Source: Proteobacteria bacterium UBA5122 (GTDB lineage Bacteria; Pseudomonadota; Gammaproteobacteria; Tenderiales; Tenderiaceae). Taken from it: 8,673 bases of DNA. A program made the translations under genes and the position numbers. The DNA is taken from positions 50,684 to 59,356 of the forward strand of contig DHYU01000070.1 in the NCBI GenBank assembly GCA_002415485.1. The letters are read 5' to 3'. Below the pieces are notes generated by a model. That model had not been told where the DNA came from. It searched no databases and saw only the letters and a list, made by a program, of their open reading frames with translations. Of the stretch, positions 1 to 5,792 are shown in pieces. How positions within the stretch are numbered: position 1 is the stretch's first letter; every line of letters starts with the position of its first letter.

Positions 1-119
1 ATGAACATGCCGACCACGGCCAGCGATTCGCTCATTGCGATGACAAAGATCATCACCCCGGCCAAGGTCGGGTTGTTCTCGATCCAGTCGAACAGTGGTT
101 GTAGTAGGCTCAGATCCAT
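1..119 (-). CDS. DedA-family membrane protein, N-terminal fragment
   Basis: Reading leftwards from an ATG at 119-117, the frame stays open to the window edge and gives about 39 residues. They begin MDLSLLQPLFDWIEN and continue into a hydrophobic stretch containing VIAMSESLAVVGMF. This fits the start of DedA/VTT-domain inner-membrane proteins, in which a short amphipathic segment (often containing a WI..HP.LAG-like stretch) is followed by a membrane segment with an ESLA.VG motif. Family members are linked to membrane homeostasis and lipid or proton-dependent transport, but the substrate here cannot be told. No Shine-Dalgarno sequence precedes the ATG. A TATAAT box ends only nine bases before it, so the message may be leaderless or have an extremely short leader. 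The gene is divergent from the GGDEF gene at 350. The C-terminal part lies outside the window. The family call rests on few residues but a characteristic motif. Confidence 0.72.
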   Translation of the reverse strand, partial: MDLSLLQPLFDWIENNPTLAGVMIFVIAMSESLAVVGMF

Positions 120-127
120 GACCGCGC

Positions 128-133
128 ATTATA
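128..133 (-). promoter_or_regulatory. Putative -10 box (TATAAT) for the DedA-family gene
   Basis: The minus strand reads TCCGCTATAAT and then GCGCGGTC before the ATG at 119. The hexamer is a perfect sigma-70 -10 match. No good TTGACA-like element lies 16-18 bases upstream, in the A/T-rich stretch at 150-157. Transcription would start near base 121, almost at the start codon. The same 11-mer TCCGCTATAAT recurs on the minus strand before the zinc-ribbon gene (3185-3175). Confidence 0.45.
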
Positions 134-289
134 GCGGAAGGCAATTGTTAAATTTTCTAAAGAACGCTTCCGCGGGAACCGCTACTAAGCGTAAGGTGTT
201 TGCAGCCATCAGCAACGAGGGGGTTGAGCTGGCAATGATCGTCGGGGAGAACGGGGGCGTCAACAGAGTCGGGGGGCAGGCCGGGTGAT

Positions 290-307
290 GTCATCAGTGA
301 TGATGAC
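290..307. repeat. Short inverted repeat upstream of the diguanylate cyclase gene
   Basis: GTCATCA at 290-296 and TGATGAC at 301-307 form a perfect 7-bp inverted repeat around GTGA. It sits about 45 bp before the GGDEF start codon in the 230-bp divergent intergenic region. It could be a protein operator or a small RNA hairpin. No T-run follows it, so it is not a terminator. The rest of 120-349 shows no convincing gene or complete promoter for the plus-strand gene. Confidence 0.35.
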
Positions 308-327
308 TGAATATGTAACGATCACCT

Positions 328-341
328 GCCACCATGGTGGC
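328..341. repeat. 14-bp perfect palindrome in the leader of the diguanylate cyclase gene
   Basis: GCCACCATGGTGGC reads identically on both strands. It ends eight bases before the ATG at 350, next to the weak ribosome-binding sequence GGA at 344-346. Either a regulator binding DNA here or an RNA fold including this stretch would be placed to affect initiation. A chance GC-rich palindrome cannot be excluded. Confidence 0.4.
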
Positions 342-349
342 GTGGAATC

Positions 350-1552
350 ATGTTAGTGTCGACACGTCATAATCCTCATTCGCAGCCAGACCTGGCTGGA
401 TACAATGGTGCTCCACGCTCGAATCAAGTGAATACAGACCTCGCCGCCCAAAACCGTTTGTTGAAACAGCGTCTGGCCGATTTTATGGAAGAGGCGCGCA
501 ACAACGAAAACAAACTGCGTCGTTTCCAGGCCCTGGAGCTGCGCATGGTCGGTCTCAACTCCCTGCTCGAGATGATCGAGGCCATCCTGCATCCAGATCC
601 CTCCGCGATCAGTTGGGATACCGTCAGCCTGCTGTTGTTTGACCCCGAGTACGAGGTGCAGCGCATCCTCAAGGATGAAGGGGTGAAGAGCAGCGAGATC
701 CCGGAGCTGATGTTCGCCTCTACCTGGGAAGAGGTCGAGGCCTTGTTTCCGTACTCCATGTTTCCCACGCTCGGCGCCTACCGTTCCGACAAACACAGCA
801 AGCTGTTTAATCATGCGCGCAAGCGTCCGGCCAGTATCGCGCTGTTGCCGTTGGTGCGTTACGGGCGTTTGATCGGCAGTTTGAACATCGGCAGTTTTGA
901 GGCCGATCGTTTCGTGCGCGGCGTGCGTACCGATTTTCTCGAACACTTTGCGGCGGTGCTGGCGATCTGTATCGAAAATGGCATCAACCTTGAGCGCATC
1001 AAGCGCCAAGGCCTGACCGATACGCTGACCGCGATCAATAACCGTCGATTCTTCGATCAGCGGATCAAGGAAGAGGTGACCAATGTCGAGCGGACCGGCA
1101 AACCCCTGTCGTGCCTGCTGCTCGATGTCGACTATTTCAAGCGCGTCAACGATACCTACGGCCATCAGGTCGGCGATCTGGTGCTGCGCGAAGTCGCGGC
1201 GCTGATTCGTGCCCAGCTGCGCGGTTCGGATGTGTTGTCACGTTATGGTGGCGAGGAGTTTGCGGCGTTGCTCGGCAATGCGGGGGCAGAAGAGGCCGAG
1301 GAGGTCGCCGAACGTATTCGTTACGCCATCGCCCATCACATCTTCCGGCCGGAGGATTTTGATCCGTTCCAGGTCACGATCTCGATCGGGGTGGCGACCT
1401 ATGCCGAACCGTCAGCGGCCAGGGTCGAGGCCAAGGCGATGGCCGATATCCTGATCGGCCATGCCGACCGTGTGTTGTACGAGGCCAAGTCCAGCGGCCG
1501 TGACCGTGTGATCTGCGCCGGCGAGATCAATGCCGGTGCTGAAAACTGGTAA
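350..1552 (+). CDS. Diguanylate cyclase: coiled coil, GAF/DUF484-like domain, GGDEF domain
   Basis: This 400-residue protein probably makes cyclic di-GMP from two GTP. Residues about 30-65 are a charged helix likely to form a coiled coil. Residues about 66-212 resemble the GAF-like DUF484 domain (core LLLFDPEYEV, and LLPLVRYGRLIGSLNIGSF near 165-183). The GGDEF domain runs from about 220 to 388. It has DTLTAINNRRFF at 224-235, the metal-site segment LLLDVDYFKRVND (Asp259), the active-site loop RYGGEEF (G300-F304) and SIGVAT at 345-350. An inhibitory I-site RxxD (R291-D294) lies exactly five residues before GGEEF, so product feedback inhibition is likely. No signal peptide or membrane segment is visible, so the protein should be cytoplasmic. 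The sensor ligand is unknown. The gene converges on the pentapeptide gene with only three bases between stop codons. The start is preceded by only a weak GGA, with a palindrome just upstream. Confidence 0.93.
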   Translation: MLVSTRHNPHSQPDLAGYNGAPRSNQVNTDLAAQNRLLKQRLADFMEEARNNENKLRRFQALELRMVGLNSLLEMIEAILHPDPSAISWDTVSLLLFDPEYEVQRILKDEGVKSSEIPELMFASTWEEVEALFPYSMFPTLGAYRSDKHSKLFNHARKRPASIALLPLVRYGRLIGSLNIGSFEADRFVRGVRTDFLEHFAAVLAICIENGINLERIKRQGLTDTLTAINNRRFFDQRIKEEVTNVERTGKPLSCLLLDVDYFKRVNDTYGHQVGDLVLREVAALIRAQLRGSDVLSRYGGEEFAALLGNAGAEEAEEVAERIRYAIAHHIFRPEDFDPFQVTISIGVATYAEPSAARVEAKAMADILIGHADRVLYEAKSSGRDRVICAGEINAGAENW

Positions 1553-1555
1553 GCC

Positions 1556-1927
1556 TTAACCCTGTTTGATCTCGATGCTGAGCCCGGCCTGGGCCAGTTT
1601 GATCCCTGCCTTTTGTAGTGTTGCGTATTGCTCGACGCTGAGTTTGGCGTTGCTGAAGGTGGCGCCTTCGACCAGGGCGCTGCCCAGTTCGGTGCCGGTG
1701 AAGTCGGCGTCGGTGAAGTCGGCGTCGCGCAGGTCCGCACCATCGAGGTTGGCCAGGCGCAGGTCGGCGCCGTTGAGTTTGCTGCCGCGCAGGTTGACCT
1801 GACGCAGGTCGAATTCGACCAGGTTGGCGTTGCTGAGGTCCTTGCCGCTGAGATCGGCGCCGCGCAGGTTGTTTTGTTCAACGCGCGCCAGGCAGTCGAA
1901 GCCCTTGCGGTCGTAGATTTCGATCAT
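1556..1927 (-). CDS. Pentapeptide-repeat protein
   Basis: This is a 123-residue protein of unknown function. Residues about 19-98 are some sixteen consecutive pentapeptides of the A(D/N)LXX type, such as ADLSG, ANLVE, ADLRL, ANLDG, ADLRD and ADFTD. The central Leu, Phe or Val occurs every five residues from 21 to 96. Such repeats fold into a right-handed quadrilateral beta-helix, here about four coils, followed by a helical tail (residues 99-120). Some family members mimic DNA and protect gyrase, but nothing here establishes that role. No signal peptide is seen. The start at 1927 has a good Shine-Dalgarno AGGA seven bases upstream. It is the last gene of a probable three-gene operon, 24 bp after the sugar kinase. 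Two repeat units are identical at DNA level over 15 bp, which suggests recent expansion. Confidence 0.9.
   Translation of the reverse strand: MIEIYDRKGFDCLARVEQNNLRGADLSGKDLSNANLVEFDLRQVNLRGSKLNGADLRLANLDGADLRDADFTDADFTGTELGSALVEGATFSNAKLSVEQYATLQKAGIKLAQAGLSIEIKQG
1696..1725. repeat. Perfect tandem duplication of a 15-bp unit
   Basis: CGGTGAAGTCGGCGT occurs twice head to tail (1696-1710 and 1711-1725) inside the pentapeptide gene. It encodes the consecutive ADFTD-ADFTG units. Other units of the same gene differ at several bases, so this copy pair looks like a recent in-frame slippage or duplication. Confidence 0.9.
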
Positions 1928-1951
1928 GTGTGTGTCCTGTTAAGTCCTAAT

Positions 1952-2818
1952 TCAAATCCCAAGTTCAAGCCCTAAATCCAACCCCAGACGGCCGCATTTG
2001 AGGCTCGCCAGCGTGCAGGCGTGGGAGAGGATGTCTTCGCGCCGGTCCAGATAGCCGTCGATGATGGCGGCGTTGAAGGTGTCGCCCGCGCCGAGGGTGT
2101 CGATGACCATTGCCGGTGTCTGCGCCGGGCTGAACAGGGCCTGGTCGCCGATCAAGGCGTGCGCACCGAGGGAGCCCCAGCCACAGTAGAGATCGGCGGC
2201 GGTCAATTTGCGCAGGTAGTGCAGAAACTGTTTGCCGTCGGCAAAGCCGCGGGTCTCGGCCAGCGCGCGTGAGGCGAGGATGACATCGGCCAGCGGCAAC
2301 AGTTGGTCGAGACCGTCGCGCTCCTTTTCGATTTCGAGCGAGATCGGCAGTGTCGGCCAGTGTTCGCGGGCGCGCTGCATCATGCGCGCGGTGTCGTCGA
2401 TGTTGCGGCCTTCAAAGTGCAGCCAGTCGTAACCGCCGAGATCGATGGCGGCGAAGTCGTGGTAGCCGAATTCGGGCAGGTCGCGGTAGTGCACGATGCT
2501 GCGTGAGCCGTTGCGCAGGTTGTGGCTGATGTACGAGGTCGGCACCTTGCCGTGGCCGAGCAGGCGCACGTGGGCGGTGTCGATGGCGTAGTGGGCGAGG
2601 TCGCTGCGGATGTGGCGGGCGTCGGGTTCGTCGACCAGCACGCCGCCCCAACTGCCGCGATGGCCAAGCTGACTCAGCACGACCAGCGTGTTGGTGGCGT
2701 TGCCGCCGCGGCAGATGCGTTGGCTGCGGGCACGCACTTCGCTGTCTTCGGCCGGATAACCGTCGACGCTGTTGATGATGTCGAGCGTGGCGATGCCGAT
2801 GGCGAGGATGCGCGCCAT
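1952..2818 (-). CDS. PfkB-family sugar kinase, ketohexokinase-like
   Basis: This 288-residue ribokinase-fold enzyme is predicted to phosphorylate a sugar with ATP in the cytoplasm. It resembles animal ketohexokinase (fructokinase, KHK) along its length. Matches include LDIINSVDGYPAEDSEVR (12-29), RGGNATN (37-43), SRSIVHYRDLPE (105-116), WLHFEGRN (132-139), LEIEKER (161-167) and the C-terminal DTLGAGDTFNA (240-250) followed by KCG. Asp246 in GAGD should be the catalytic base. Asp13, Asn40 and Asn43 align with KHK sugar-binding residues D15, N42 and N45. The substrate may be fructose or another ketose, but this is not proven. Its ATG directly abuts the stop of the upstream zinc-ribbon gene (TAA-ATG), so translational coupling is likely. 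The tail LGLDLGLELGI is slightly repetitive. PfkB membership is secure; the KHK assignment rests on remembered similarity. Confidence 0.9.
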   Translation of the reverse strand: MARILAIGIATLDIINSVDGYPAEDSEVRARSQRICRGGNATNTLVVLSQLGHRGSWGGVLVDEPDARHIRSDLAHYAIDTAHVRLLGHGKVPTSYISHNLRNGSRSIVHYRDLPEFGYHDFAAIDLGGYDWLHFEGRNIDDTARMMQRAREHWPTLPISLEIEKERDGLDQLLPLADVILASRALAETRGFADGKQFLHYLRKLTAADLYCGWGSLGAHALIGDQALFSPAQTPAMVIDTLGAGDTFNAAIIDGYLDRREDILSHACTLASLKCGRLGLDLGLELGI

Positions 2819-3142
2819 TTAGTCTGCCTTGGGTTCTTCGCTGGGCTTGGCTTTATCCTTCATCGCCGCCAGCGGGATCAGCTGGATGTTGAAGAAGTCG
2901 AGCAACAGCCAGATGACGGCCATGTAGATCAGGTAGTGCAGGCTGTCGTTGAACTGGGCCATGCCAACCCACCAGATGATGTTCCAGACATAGAGAAACG
3001 AGTAGATCATCAACAGGATCGGATAGGCCGTGATACGGGCGCCGCAGCCGCCGCAATTGGCGGTTTTCCACCAGCCGATCAGATATTTATCTTTCATCGA
3101 CAGGGTGGGCTGTTTACAGCGTGGGCAATGGAATTTGGGCAT
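2819..3142 (-). CDS. Small zinc-ribbon membrane protein
   Basis: This 107-residue protein has an N-terminal zinc-ribbon-like knuckle pair, CPRC (6-9) and CGGC (30-33), spaced 20 residues apart. Two hydrophobic segments follow at about 38-62 and 68-95, and the tail is charged (KDKAKPSEEPKAD). The four cysteines should bind one zinc on the cytoplasmic side of the membrane. I do not recognise a named family and assign no function. It is the first gene of the operon with the ketohexokinase-like kinase and the pentapeptide protein. Its stop codon touches the kinase start. Upstream is a strong GGAGG sequence with a long spacing of eleven bases. A TATAAT box 32 bases before the ATG gives a plausible 5' leader of about 25 bases. 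Confidence 0.85.
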   Translation of the reverse strand: MPKFHCPRCKQPTLSMKDKYLIGWWKTANCGGCGARITAYPILLMIYSFLYVWNIIWWVGMAQFNDSLHYLIYMAVIWLLLDFFNIQLIPLAAMKDKAKPSEEPKAD

Positions 3143-3174
3143 GATCGAGTCTTCCTCCTCTTCGACTGTCGGCG

Positions 3175-3180
3175 ATTATA
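3175..3180 (-). promoter_or_regulatory. Putative -10 box for the zinc-ribbon/kinase/pentapeptide operon
   Basis: The minus strand reads TCCGCTATAAT, with a perfect TATAAT ending 32 bases before the ATG at 3142. A matching -35 element is weak: TCAACC sits at 17-bp spacing. The 11-mer is identical to the one before the DedA-family gene. The divergent plus-strand gene starts at 3261, so both promoters share the 118-bp gap. Confidence 0.5.
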
Positions 3181-3213
3181 GCGGACTGCGGTGTCGGGGT
3201 TGATGTTTCGGGT

Positions 3214-3219
3214 TAGAAT
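3214..3219 (+). promoter_or_regulatory. Possible -10 box for the ankyrin lipoprotein gene
   Basis: TAGAAT, in the context GGTTAGAATGGCGCC, lies 41 bases before the ATG at 3261 and differs from TATAAT at one position. No clear -35 is present at normal spacing. The A-rich stretch at 3231-3243 lies in the expected leader. Confidence 0.35.
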
Positions 3220-3260
3220 GGCGCCCGATTAACAATTAAAAAAGTGTTGGGGAGTTGGGA

Positions 3261-3830
3261 ATGAGAGGCTTGAAGGGATTGGCGGTGGTGGCGCTGGCAT
3301 TGGCGCTATGGGGTTGTGATAACAATACGCCGCTGATGGACAAGGTACTCGATGGCGACGCCGCGGGCGTCAAGGCCATGATCGAGCAGGGTCAAAATGT
3401 GGATAGCCGCAATAGCTATGGCTGGACGGCGCTGATGCACGCCTCGCGCACCGGTCACACCGAGTTGATGAAGCTGTTGATCGAGCACGGCGCCGACGTC
3501 AATGCGGCCGATGACTCCGGCTGGACGCCGTTGCTGCGGGCGACCGTGAAGGGCAATGTCGATGCGGTGACCCTGCTGGTCAATGCCGGGGCCGACATCA
3601 ATCATGCCGACAAGAGTGGCTGGACCGCCCTGCACTGGGCCGCACATCGCGATAATGAAGCGGTCGTAAGATTGCTCTACGGCGCGGGTGCCAGTCTGGA
3701 GGCCAAGAACGAGAATGGTTGGACGCCCTACATGGTGGCGAAGAAGGAGGGCAACAACGAGTTGTCGAACCTGATCGATCGCTGGGAGCGTGAAGAGAAG
3801 AAACGTCACGAGGCTGAGGGTAAAAAATGA
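3261..3830 (+). CDS. Ankyrin-repeat lipoprotein
   Basis: This 189-residue protein begins with a lipoprotein signal peptide. A short basic start (MRGLKG) precedes a hydrophobic run ending LALWGC, with Cys19 the predicted lipidated residue. The next residues are Asp-Asn-Asn. Asp at +2 is the classic Lol-avoidance signal, so retention in the inner membrane facing the periplasm is likely. Four 33-residue ankyrin repeats and a partial fifth follow, each starting GWT(A/P)L or similar (near 52, 85, 118 and 151) and containing the G-A-D-(V/I)-N type turn. The last 20 residues are a highly charged helix. Ankyrin repeats bind proteins; the partner is unknown. The ATG at 3261 is preferred over a TTG six bases upstream because GGGGAG (3249-3254) lies six bases before it. 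The gene overlaps the next lipoprotein by ATGA, so the two probably act together. Confidence 0.9.
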   Translation: MRGLKGLAVVALALALWGCDNNTPLMDKVLDGDAAGVKAMIEQGQNVDSRNSYGWTALMHASRTGHTELMKLLIEHGADVNAADDSGWTPLLRATVKGNVDAVTLLVNAGADINHADKSGWTALHWAAHRDNEAVVRLLYGAGASLEAKNENGWTPYMVAKKEGNNELSNLIDRWEREEKKRHEAEGKK

Positions 3831-4252
3831 GCATGAAGGCGTGGATGCGTGCGGGCCTGCTGGGTGGACTGGTGTTGTTGACGGCCTGTAGTCAGTCGCC
3901 GTCTGAGATGGGGCCGGCAACGTTGGGCGATCGGGCGGTGCTGGAGCGCCTGGCCGATTCGTATACCAGTATTTCGGATGGGACATTGTCGGTCAGCCCG
4001 ATGAGTCTGCCTGGCGACGAGCGCCGCCGGTTTCTGGAAAAGGTGTTTCAGGACGCCGGTTATGATTACGGCCTGACCCTGGCCGCGCTGGCCGATGGCC
4101 TGGACAAGAACAACAAGCTGCACCGCGATCTGGCCGAGCTGGCGATGATGCCGCACACCAAGGCCAAGTATCCGATGGACCCGGCCGAGATCTACTCGTC
4201 GCAGGAGTTGCAGTTGATCGCCAAGATTGAACGGGCGTTAAAGGGATATTGA
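3827..4252 (+). CDS. Small putative outer-membrane lipoprotein, unknown function
   Basis: This 141-residue protein has a lipoprotein signal: MSMKAWMR, a hydrophobic run, then LTAC with Cys21 lipidated. Ser at +2 is compatible with export to the outer membrane. The mature part is soluble and mostly helical in character (for example ERLADSYTSI, RRRFLEKVFQDAGYDYGLTLAAL, ELQLIAKIERALKGY). I do not recognise a family. The start codon overlaps the ankyrin gene's stop (ATGA), with GAGGG at 3816-3820 as ribosome-binding site. The two genes are therefore almost surely co-translated. The overlap suggests, without proof, that this lipoprotein is a partner of the ankyrin protein. A second in-frame ATG at 3833 is possible but has a less suitable spacing. 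Confidence 0.82.
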   Translation: MSMKAWMRAGLLGGLVLLTACSQSPSEMGPATLGDRAVLERLADSYTSISDGTLSVSPMSLPGDERRRFLEKVFQDAGYDYGLTLAALADGLDKNNKLHRDLAELAMMPHTKAKYPMDPAEIYSSQELQLIAKIERALKGY

Positions 4253-4288
4253 TCGCGCGGTGGACGCGGCAGGGAGTGAGGTGAGCGT

Positions 4289-5287
4289 ATGAAGGCAGTA
4301 GTGTTTGATGCACCCGGGGCGCCGGATGTGTTGCAGTTGCGTGAGGTGGTGACGCCGGAGCTTGTGTCGCCGACGGCGATCAAGGTGCGGCTGAAGGCGG
4401 CGGGTGTCAATCCGATCGATACCAAGTTGCGCAGCCGTGGCACCTATGCCCCCGATCAGATGCCGGCGATCCTCGGCTGTGATGGCGCGGGTGTGGTCGA
4501 GGCGATCGGCGCTGCGGTGACCGACTTCGAGATCGGCGATGCGGTGCTGTTCAACAACGGCGGCATCGGCATCACGCCGGGCAACTATGCCGAGTATGCG
4601 GTGGTCGAGCAGGCGCTGGCGGCGCCTATCCCCGAGGGCATGGGCTTTGCCGAGGCCGCGGCCGCGCCGCTGGTGTTGATCACCGCCTGGGAGAGCCTCT
4701 TTGACTGCGCCAACGTCAACGAGCACAGCACGGTGCTGATCCAGGCCGGGGCCGGGGGGGTTGGTCATGTCGCGATCCAGTTGGCCAAGGCCGCCGGGGC
4801 GCGGGTGATCACGACGGTCGAGGGGGCGGACAAGGCCGAGTTTGTGGCGGCCATCGGCGCAGACGAGGTGATTGATTACCGCCAGCAGGACGTGGTGGCC
4901 GAGTGCCTGCGCCTGACCGATGGTGCGGGGGTGGATGTCGCCTTCGATACGGTCGGTGGCGCCGTGCTCAATCAATGTTTTGCTGCGACGCGGATCTATG
5001 GCGATGTGGTCAGTCTGCTGCAGCCCGATGCCAATACCGATTGGAAGACCATGCGTCTGCGCAATCAGCGTTTGGGCCTGGAGTTGATGTTGACGCCGAT
5101 GCACCTGGGCCTGGATGAGGCGCTGGCCCACCATGGCGAGATCCTGCGTCAGTGCATGGACCTGTATGGCAACGCTCAGCTGCGGGTGTGTGTCAGTCGT
5201 CAGTTTTCACTGGCCGAGGCCGCCGCTGCCCATCGTTTGATCGAGGCCGGCGGTATGCTCGGCAAGGCCGTGTTGCTGGTCGATTAA
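4289..5287 (+). CDS. Zinc-independent MDR oxidoreductase (quinone oxidoreductase-like)
   Basis: This 332-residue medium-chain dehydrogenase/reductase is of the quinone-oxidoreductase type. The N-terminal GroES-like part has AAGVNPIDTKLR (37-48) and GCDGAGVVEAIG (63-74). The Rossmann domain has the NAD(P)-binding motif AGAGGVG (153-159) followed by HVAIQLAKAAGARV. DVAFDTVGG (216-224) and a C-terminal LIEAGGMLGKAVL (317-329) also fit. The catalytic GHE zinc motif and the four-cysteine structural zinc site of true alcohol dehydrogenases are absent. It therefore probably reduces quinones or alpha,beta-unsaturated carbonyls using NADPH, without metal. The exact substrate cannot be predicted. GAGGTG (4278-4283) lies five bases before the ATG. 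The gene follows the small lipoprotein after 36 bp and could be read through from it, though no functional link is evident. It converges on the hemerythrin gene with seven bases between the stops. Confidence 0.92.
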   Translation: MKAVVFDAPGAPDVLQLREVVTPELVSPTAIKVRLKAAGVNPIDTKLRSRGTYAPDQMPAILGCDGAGVVEAIGAAVTDFEIGDAVLFNNGGIGITPGNYAEYAVVEQALAAPIPEGMGFAEAAAAPLVLITAWESLFDCANVNEHSTVLIQAGAGGVGHVAIQLAKAAGARVITTVEGADKAEFVAAIGADEVIDYRQQDVVAECLRLTDGAGVDVAFDTVGGAVLNQCFAATRIYGDVVSLLQPDANTDWKTMRLRNQRLGLELMLTPMHLGLDEALAHHGEILRQCMDLYGNAQLRVCVSRQFSLAEAAAAHRLIEAGGMLGKAVLLVD

Positions 5288-5294
5288 GCCTCGA

Positions 5295-5705
5295 TCAGCG
5301 CATGCCGCGGCTGTGCAGGAAGTCGGCCAGCCGCGCATCGACCTGCAGGATGTGATCGATCAGCCAGCTCATCAAAAAGTCCAGCAGGGTCTGAGCGGCC
5401 TGTTGTCCGTGTTGTTCCGAAAACAGGCGGCTCAGTTCATTGAGCCGCTGGCGGAAACGGGTATGGGCCTGCTTGTGGCGGCCGATGTCGGGGTAGTCAT
5501 AGGCCTTCATCAGTGATTCTTCCACCAGGAAGTGGGTAGCGGCGTAGTCTGTGAGTCCGGCCAGGACCTCGTCGATTACCTCGTGGCCCGCACCGCTGGC
5601 GATGCTCTGTTGCAATACATTGATGTATCTCACCAGGTTGCGATGCTCGTGATCCATGACGGTGTTGCCGACCGCCAGACTCTCATTGAACTCCATGAAT
5701 GCCAT
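5295..5705 (-). CDS. Bacteriohemerythrin
   Basis: This 136-residue single-domain hemerythrin carries a non-heme di-iron centre that reversibly binds oxygen. All seven ligands of the family are visible: His21 (in MDHEH), His58 and Glu62 (HFLVE), His77 and His81 (HKQAH), and His118 and Asp123 (HILQVD). The four-helix length matches the family, and no transmembrane, MCP or GGDEF domain is fused. Roles known for bacteriohemerythrins include oxygen delivery or storage and oxygen sensing for aerotaxis. The start at 5705 has AGGG seven bases upstream; Met4 is a less likely alternative. The gene lies 87 bp downstream of the receiver-PilZ gene on the same strand with no clear terminator between, so co-transcription under the riboswitch is plausible. 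I saw no strong promoter in that gap. Confidence 0.95.
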   Translation of the reverse strand: MAFMEFNESLAVGNTVMDHEHRNLVRYINVLQQSIASGAGHEVIDEVLAGLTDYAATHFLVEESLMKAYDYPDIGRHKQAHTRFRQRLNELSRLFSEQHGQQAAQTLLDFLMSWLIDHILQVDARLADFLHSRGMR

Positions 5706-5792
5706 TGTGATGCCCTGCGTATTTCTTCAAGTCTCACTAGTTTAGCAATTAACCGTATAGTTATGATGGAAATTTGCAGAGATAGTCATTTT

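Noticed and set aside
1..288. Open frame of 95 codons on the plus strand
   Set aside because: It is antisense to the DedA-family start and then runs through the intergenic region. It has no recognisable domain and no ribosome site is visible within the window.
353..1165. Long minus-strand open frame inside the diguanylate cyclase gene
   Set aside because: It lies opposite a clear GGDEF gene, its sequence is rich in Gln, His and Arg, and it shows no family motif. It is a GC-bias shadow.
1399..1881. Repetitive Thr/Ala/Pro-rich minus-strand frame
   Set aside because: The repetitiveness is the 15-bp periodicity of the pentapeptide gene read in another frame.
1628..1975. Val/Gly/Ala-rich repetitive plus-strand frame
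   Set aside because: It is the antisense image of the pentapeptide repeats, not a separate repeat protein.
1940..1985. Degenerate short repeats at the end of the kinase gene and the following gap
   Set aside because: The units are irregular and low in complexity. They are weaker than expected for a real repeat array.
4238..5134. 298-codon minus-strand frame opposite the MDR enzyme
   Set aside because: It is antisense to a gene with full family motifs, its composition is implausible, and no motif is seen.
4289..5287. Zinc-dependent alcohol dehydrogenase
   Set aside because: The MDR fold is present but the catalytic GHE motif and the structural four-cysteine lobe are missing.
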